Shown: positions 6,048-9,002 of the stretch, piece by piece
Layout: each line of letters opens with the position of its first letter
How positions within the stretch are numbered: position 1 is the stretch's first letter
Assembly: GCA_013813135.1 (NCBI GenBank)
Contig: JACCSF010000114.1
Span: forward strand, 1 to 9,002
Source of the DNA: Thermoleophilaceae bacterium
Lineage (GTDB): Bacteria; Actinomycetota; Thermoleophilia; Solirubrobacterales; Thermoleophilaceae
Length of the DNA stretch: 9,002 nucleotides
Direction: 5' to 3'
Program-made: the position numbers and the translations under genes
Notes under the pieces: model-generated
What the model was told of the DNA's origin: nothing
The model's database searches: none
What the model saw: only the letters and a program-made list of their open reading frames with translations

Positions 6048-7217
6048 TTGCGAGAAGACCTGGCCAAGCCGCGCTCTGATCCGCCAGGCGCAATCTTCGT
6101 TCGCTTCTTGAAGTTCGGCGCGCTTGCCTGGGGTGGCCCTGCGGCCCAGATCGCGATGATCAAGAGCGAGTGCGTCGACGAGGAGGGCTGGGTCGACGAG
6201 GAGACCTTCAAGAAGACCCTGGCGGTCTACCAGGTGCTTCCCGGCCCGGAGGCGCACGAGTTGTGCGTGTACTTCGGCCGGATCAGGGGCGGCAAGCTGG
6301 GCGGCTTCCTCGCCGGTCTCGGCTTCATGCTGCCCGGCTTCCTGCTGATGTTGGTCCTGTCGATCCTCTACGTCGAGGCCGACCTCGCCCGGCATCTCGA
6401 CGAGCTGTTCTACGGGTTGAAGGCAGCCGTCGGCGCGATCGTCGCGAGGGCGCTCGTGCGTCTCAGCCGCTCGTTCATCGCGGACGTGCCGCTGGCGCTG
6501 CTCGCGGCGGCTGCGTTCGCCCTCACCGTGCTCGCCTCGGCCAGCTTCGCGCTCGTTCTGCTCGGTGCGGGGCTCGCCTACGAGCTGTGGACCAACGGCT
6601 CGCGCTGGGCGCGCGGGGCTCAGTCCGTCGCACTCGGTCCAGCGGCGATGATGGCGGTGGCGGCTGGCGCGGTCACGCTGTCCCTTACGGCCCAAATCTT
6701 CTGGGAGGGGCTCAAGGCCGGCCTGGTCACCTTCGGCGGTGCCTTCACGGTCATCCCGTATCTCCACGACGCGACCGTGGAGGGGCAACGGTGGCTCAGC
6801 GAGGGCGAGTTCGTCGACGGGCTCGCGATGAGCGGCGTCCTGCCAGCACCTCTCATCATCTTCTCCACCTTCGTCGGCTACCTCGCAGGCGGCCTGGCCG
6901 GCGGCCTGGCGATGACAGTCGGCATCTTCCTCCCCGCGTTCGTCCTGCCGATCTTCTTCCACCGCTGGCTCGTCGCCGTGGCCCACAACCCCCGCATACG
7001 GCCATTCCTGCTCGGGGTCGCGGCGGGGGTTATCGGGCTGATCGCCGCCGTCACCGTCGACATCCTCGACGCGAGCGTGGTCGACGTGCCAACCGCGATG
7101 CTCGCAGTGGCGGCATTCCTCGCCCTCAACCGCTGGCACGGCAAGCTCGTCGTGGTGGCCGTGGTGCTGGGCTGCGGAGCCATAGGAGCCGTGCTCCAGA
7201 TGGCCGCTCTCGTGTAA
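6048..7217 (+). CDS. chrA: ChrA-type chromate transporter (two CHR domains)
   Basis: This 389-residue inner-membrane protein is a long-chain ChrA, which expels chromate from the cytoplasm and confers resistance. The first CHR domain shows FVRFLKFGALAWGGPAAQIA (17-36) and VYQVLPGPEAHELCVYFG (60-77), the GGP and PGPEAH signatures, followed by hydrophobic segments at about 84-108, 147-180 and 195-215. The second shows GLVTFGGAFTVIPYL (225-239) and SGVLPAPLIIFSTFVGY (262-278), then four hydrophobic stretches to the C-terminus. The start is taken as TTG at 6048, because an in-frame TGA sits at 6030-6032 and later starts would remove the first signature. No good ribosome binding site precedes it, so the N-terminus is uncertain. 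An IS1182 lies ~116 bp upstream and may have altered expression. No chrB regulator is visible. Confidence 0.92.
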   Translation: MREDLAKPRSDPPGAIFVRFLKFGALAWGGPAAQIAMIKSECVDEEGWVDEETFKKTLAVYQVLPGPEAHELCVYFGRIRGGKLGGFLAGLGFMLPGFLLMLVLSILYVEADLARHLDELFYGLKAAVGAIVARALVRLSRSFIADVPLALLAAAAFALTVLASASFALVLLGAGLAYELWTNGSRWARGAQSVALGPAAMMAVAAGAVTLSLTAQIFWEGLKAGLVTFGGAFTVIPYLHDATVEGQRWLSEGEFVDGLAMSGVLPAPLIIFSTFVGYLAGGLAGGLAMTVGIFLPAFVLPIFFHRWLVAVAHNPRIRPFLLGVAAGVIGLIAAVTVDILDASVVDVPTAMLAVAAFLALNRWHGKLVVVAVVLGCGAIGAVLQMAALV

Positions 7218-7475
7218 CGCGATCAGAAATCGCCTTGCCCCGCGACTGCTGGTTTGGAGACAAGCGCTAGACCCTAGCGGCGGTCCGCAGCATCGGTTGC
7301 CCTTCGTACGACGTCCCAAAAACCGGAGCGTCGTTTGAGCTCGCGCGAGCGGTGACGGCCATGCAGGGCGCCCTCCGCCTCCCGGCCGGCGGGAGAGCGC
7401 CGACCGCCTGACCGCGAACCCCGGCGCTCGCGGGCTCCACTTCAGTGAGCGGGCTCCCGAGCAGGCGATCCTCCC
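7218..7475. other. Non-coding gap after chrA with hairpin-forming sequence
   Basis: No gene is supported. The stretch contains a 12-bp palindrome, GCTCGCGCGAGC (7339-7350), and a larger hairpin at 7367-7401: outer arms GGCGC/GCGCC and inner arms CTCCC/GGGAG, with an asymmetric internal loop. Neither is followed by a T run. The larger hairpin could end chrA transcription only in the loose GC-rich sense. Confidence 0.45.
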
Positions 7476-7577
7476 CTAGCGAGGCTGCGACGCATCGTGG
7501 ATGCGCAGGCTGTGGGCGGGTAGCACGCAGTCGTCGAGCAGGTTGCCTGCTGCGTCGTTGGCGCGGGTGGCGATCTC
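7476..7577 (-). pseudogene. Possible C-terminal gene remnant
   Basis: On the minus strand, codons from 7577 to the TAG at 7476-7478 read EIATRANDAAGNLLDDCVLP and then AHSLRIHDASQPR. The amino-acid balance is protein-like and third positions are strongly G or C, unlike the neighbouring junk frames. There is no start codon upstream before the frame runs into the DUF1918 gene in a different frame, so if real it is a truncated tail. I do not recognise the family. It could be chance in GC-rich DNA. Confidence 0.25.
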
Positions 7578-7620
7578 GGGCCGCGGTCCGGCGCCTGGTC
7601 GTGAGGCTACCGCGGGGTTC

Positions 7621-7869
7621 TCAGAGCCTTCGGCCCGTCCGCTCAGGCCGCGCTGGATTCGCCCGAGCGCCTCTAGGCCTCTTTGCCGGCTCGGCAGTAT
7701 GCAGCGCGCCCGCGGCGGGTGCGTAGATGCTCTCGTGACCGTCGTCCCAGCGAATGCGATAACGGGGGGAAGACGTCCCGTGTACGACCTCCTCTATGAC
7801 GCCCGTCCGAGGCGGCCGAGCGGTCGACTCGGACTCAACCGTCACGCGATCTCCAGCCTTCAACTCCAT
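7621..7869 (-). CDS. DUF1918 domain protein
   Basis: This 82-residue protein has the DUF1918 pattern: a short N-terminus with GDRV (6-9), a PPRTGVIEEV segment (19-28), and Y.IRWDDGHESIYAP (about 37-50). This is a small SH3-like beta barrel widespread in actinobacteria and of unknown function. Residues after about 52 form a low-complexity R/P/A-rich tail, longer than the ~60-residue core of the family, and may be a run-on past an ancestral stop. The ATG is supported by AGGAG 8 nt upstream. It is divergent from the gene at 8046, with about 175 bp between the starts. Confidence 0.85.
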   Translation of the reverse strand: MELKAGDRVTVESESTARPPRTGVIEEVVHGTSSPRYRIRWDDGHESIYAPAAGALHTAEPAKRPRGARANPARPERTGRRL

Positions 7870-7994
7870 GCCCTCATCTCCTGACTCGCCTCACGGACCG
7901 TAATAGCAGAAAAGCGCGCACCCGAGACCCTCCGCGCTCGCAGCCAGATTCCGGGCGCGGCGCAGAGCGGCCCAGCTTCGTCTGCCTGGTGAGA

Positions 7995-8021
7995 TTGCCA
8001 GGTGCAATCATCCGCTAGAAT
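7995..8021 (+). promoter_or_regulatory. Candidate promoter for the 8046 gene
   Basis: TTGCCA (7995-8000) and TAGAAT (8016-8021) resemble the -35 and -10 boxes of a housekeeping-sigma promoter. The spacer is 15 bp, slightly short, and the -10 lies 24 bp before the ATG at 8046. Confidence 0.4.
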
Positions 8022-8045
8022 CCCGACCCACCCGAGGTGGTCAAG

Positions 8046-8228
8046 ATGTGCCACGACTGGTGGATAGGCCGGGAGATGCGGCGCGAGGAACACTTCGACG
8101 AGGAGCCCCGGTATCTGCTCGACGAGCGTGAGCTCTCCGAGCCGCCGGCACCGGTCGTCGAGTACGAACGGGACGAGGAGCCGACTGACCCGGAGCGGCT
8201 CCGCGTCGAGGCCGGCTCCCGCGCCTAG
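8046..8228 (+). CDS. Small acidic hypothetical protein
   Basis: This 60-residue protein starts MCHDWWIGREMRREEHFDEE and has a later segment PPAPVVEYERDEEPTDPERL. It is very acidic, has no membrane segment or signal peptide, and has tryptophans only near the N-terminus. I do not recognise a named family, though small proteins of this composition are common in actinobacteria. The ATG at 8046 was preferred to a GTG at 8037 because GAGG (8034-8037) then lies 8 nt upstream, and the candidate promoter is well placed. Its TAG overlaps the stop of the convergent frame on the minus strand (8225-8227). Function is unknown. Confidence 0.65.
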   Translation: MCHDWWIGREMRREEHFDEEPRYLLDERELSEPPAPVVEYERDEEPTDPERLRVEAGSRA

Positions 8229-8505
8229 CGCCGAAGCCCTGGGCGGGCGCGACGCCTCTCGGCGCCCGCTCGCCCGGGTGGCGAGGGTGGATCAGTTCTA
8301 AGCAGGTGGCCGTTGACCCGACCGGCCGCGAACGCCAGCTCCTCGAGGGAGTATTTGTTGCCGGCAGCGACGATGAGATCGAGCGCACGCCGCTCAACGA
8401 TCGGAGCATCGCGACGAACCACTCGGCCGACAGCCCCGCTTCCCCGCTACGCGAGTAGGCCCACTCCAGCAGACCGGCCGCCAGGTCGAGGCTTCCGGCG
8501 CGCGG
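8225..8505 (-). pseudogene. Hypothetical protein gene, probably frameshifted
   Basis: Two adjoining minus-strand frames look coding. One (about 8496 to 8422) reads GSLDLAAGLLEWAYSRSGEA then GLSAE. The other (8422 to 8225) reads VVRRDAPIVERRALDLIVAA, then GNKYSLEELAFAAGRVNGHL. They meet at GCCGAGTGGTTCG, where one missing G would restore a single helical protein (..LSAEVVRRDAP..). The second frame has a TAG just upstream, so it cannot extend without the shift. It could instead be a separate 65-residue protein from the GTG at 8420-8422, but no clear ribosome binding site is seen. The family is not recognised; it appears to be a small all-helical cytosolic protein. Confidence 0.4.
8243..8269. 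terminator. GC hairpin between convergent genes
   Basis: GCGGGCGC (8243-8250) pairs perfectly with GCGCCCGC (8262-8269) around an 11-nt loop, 15 nt after the stop of the plus-strand small protein. There is no T tract. It lies inside the tail of the minus-strand frame, so a terminator role fits best if that frame is not used to its end. Confidence 0.35.
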
Positions 8506-8625
8506 GTTCGTGCCTAGAGCCCGGCGATCAGGACGAGCACATGCACGGTGTGGAGGGGGCGGGGACGAAGACACCGAGGCCATGTGCCGGGTCCGCGGGC
8601 GGCAGCGGTTATGTTGACTACAGGA

Positions 8626-8943
8626 ATGCGCCGCTACCACGTCACAATCGCAGGCCGGTTTCCGAAGTCGAGTGTCGATCAGGGGTTGGCCACCTTTCGC
8701 AAGCAATTCGCCCAGCGAGGCGCGTGGGACGAGGGCCTGTCCGGTTTGAGGGAGGAGCTCGGGAACGTCTGGCTCTCGGTGTCATCCGAGTTCGAGGCAG
8801 CGTCACCGCGCGCAGCCGTGATGGAAGCCTTGAAGGCCTACGAAGATGACGCCCACGCCTCTATCGGCCAGTTCAATGCCATGGAGACGCATGTGCAGCC
8901 AGCGGACGAGATGCGCGGCACGACGATGCGTCGAACCTCCTAG
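8626..8943 (+). CDS. Hypothetical protein, unrecognised small alpha/beta protein
   Basis: This 105-residue protein reads MRRYHVTIAGRFPKSS at the start, then an alternation of helix (about 20-46), strand NVWLSVSSEFEA (about 50-61), helix SPRAAVMEALKAYEDDAHAS, and a polar tail. No signal peptide or membrane segment is visible. I do not recognise a family; the strand-helix-strand-helix order would suit a small ferredoxin-like or ACT-like fold, but this is inference. The start is uncertain: ATG 8626 gives the natural strand beginning, but AGGA abuts it without a spacer; ATG 8611 (five residues longer) also lacks a good ribosome binding site. Codon use is less GC-biased than in the transposases and more like the GYD and reductase genes. 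Confidence 0.6.
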   Translation: MRRYHVTIAGRFPKSSVDQGLATFRKQFAQRGAWDEGLSGLREELGNVWLSVSSEFEAASPRAAVMEALKAYEDDAHASIGQFNAMETHVQPADEMRGTTMRRTS

Positions 8944-8973
8944 CTCAAGCTCCCTGCGCTTCATCGTCTCGAT

Positions 8974-8994
8974 GACGTGGACAGGGGCCACGTC
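8974..8994. repeat. Perfect 7-bp hairpin after the last gene
   Basis: GACGTGG (8974-8980) and CCACGTC (8988-8994) flank a 7-nt loop, 31 nt after the stop at 8943. No T tract follows before the window ends, so terminator or operator roles are both possible. Confidence 0.4.
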
Positions 8995-9002
8995 CCGTAG
9001 GT

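Noticed and set aside
5913..7319. 468-codon open frame antisense to chrA
   Set aside because: The translation is rich in E, R, D and H without motifs, and fully overlaps a well-supported transporter gene.

Overview
The window is high-GC DNA whose protein repertoire (a DUF1918 protein, an IS1182 transposase of the MGQNF type, fragments of a DUF11-like adhesion/cell-surface domain, a two-domain ChrA) suggests a high-GC actinobacterium. Thermoleophilia (Solirubrobacterales-like) is my best guess, from family resemblance only. It is an accessory, insertion-sequence-rich stretch with many broken genes and long non-coding gaps.

Layout. Positions 2-127 hold the C-terminal end of an IS481-type transposase. 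Positions 287-898 (minus) encode a dihydrofolate-reductase-family (RibD C-terminal-like) enzyme. Positions 899-1776 are a graveyard: two halves of one DUF11-like domain lie back to back on opposite strands (985-1117 minus, 1120-1221 plus), followed by the 3' half of a tRNA-Ala(CGC) at 1442-1488, which looks like an attachment-site scar. A ~135-bp imperfect direct repeat occurs at 1777-1911 and 4215-4352. Between the copies sit a small GYD-domain protein (2018-2344, plus) and a full-length IS110 recombinase (2696-3952, minus) with a ~260-nt non-coding leader that is a good candidate for a bridge RNA. The second repeat copy is interrupted exactly at a CATG by an IS1182 element (about 4349-5931) with matching imperfect terminal inverted repeats.

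Right of the IS1182 lies a complete chromate-transporter gene, chrA (6048-7217, plus), whose upstream region now begins only ~116 bp from the insertion. Next come a 400-bp gap with hairpins and a possible coding remnant, a DUF1918 protein (7621-7869, minus), a divergent small acidic protein (8046-8228, plus) behind a readable promoter, a convergent probably frameshifted gene (8225-~8505, minus), and an unrecognised 105-residue protein (8626-8943, plus).

The genes do not form an operon or a visible multi-gene system. The only clear physiological functions are chromate efflux and a reductase-family enzyme; the rest is mobile DNA and remnants. I found no CRISPR array, toxin-antitoxin pair or convincing new defence system. 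The observations most worth following are the IS110 leader RNA, the IS1182 insertion within a repeat pair that reveals its own empty site, the head-to-head halves of the DUF11-like domain, and the tRNA-Ala scar.
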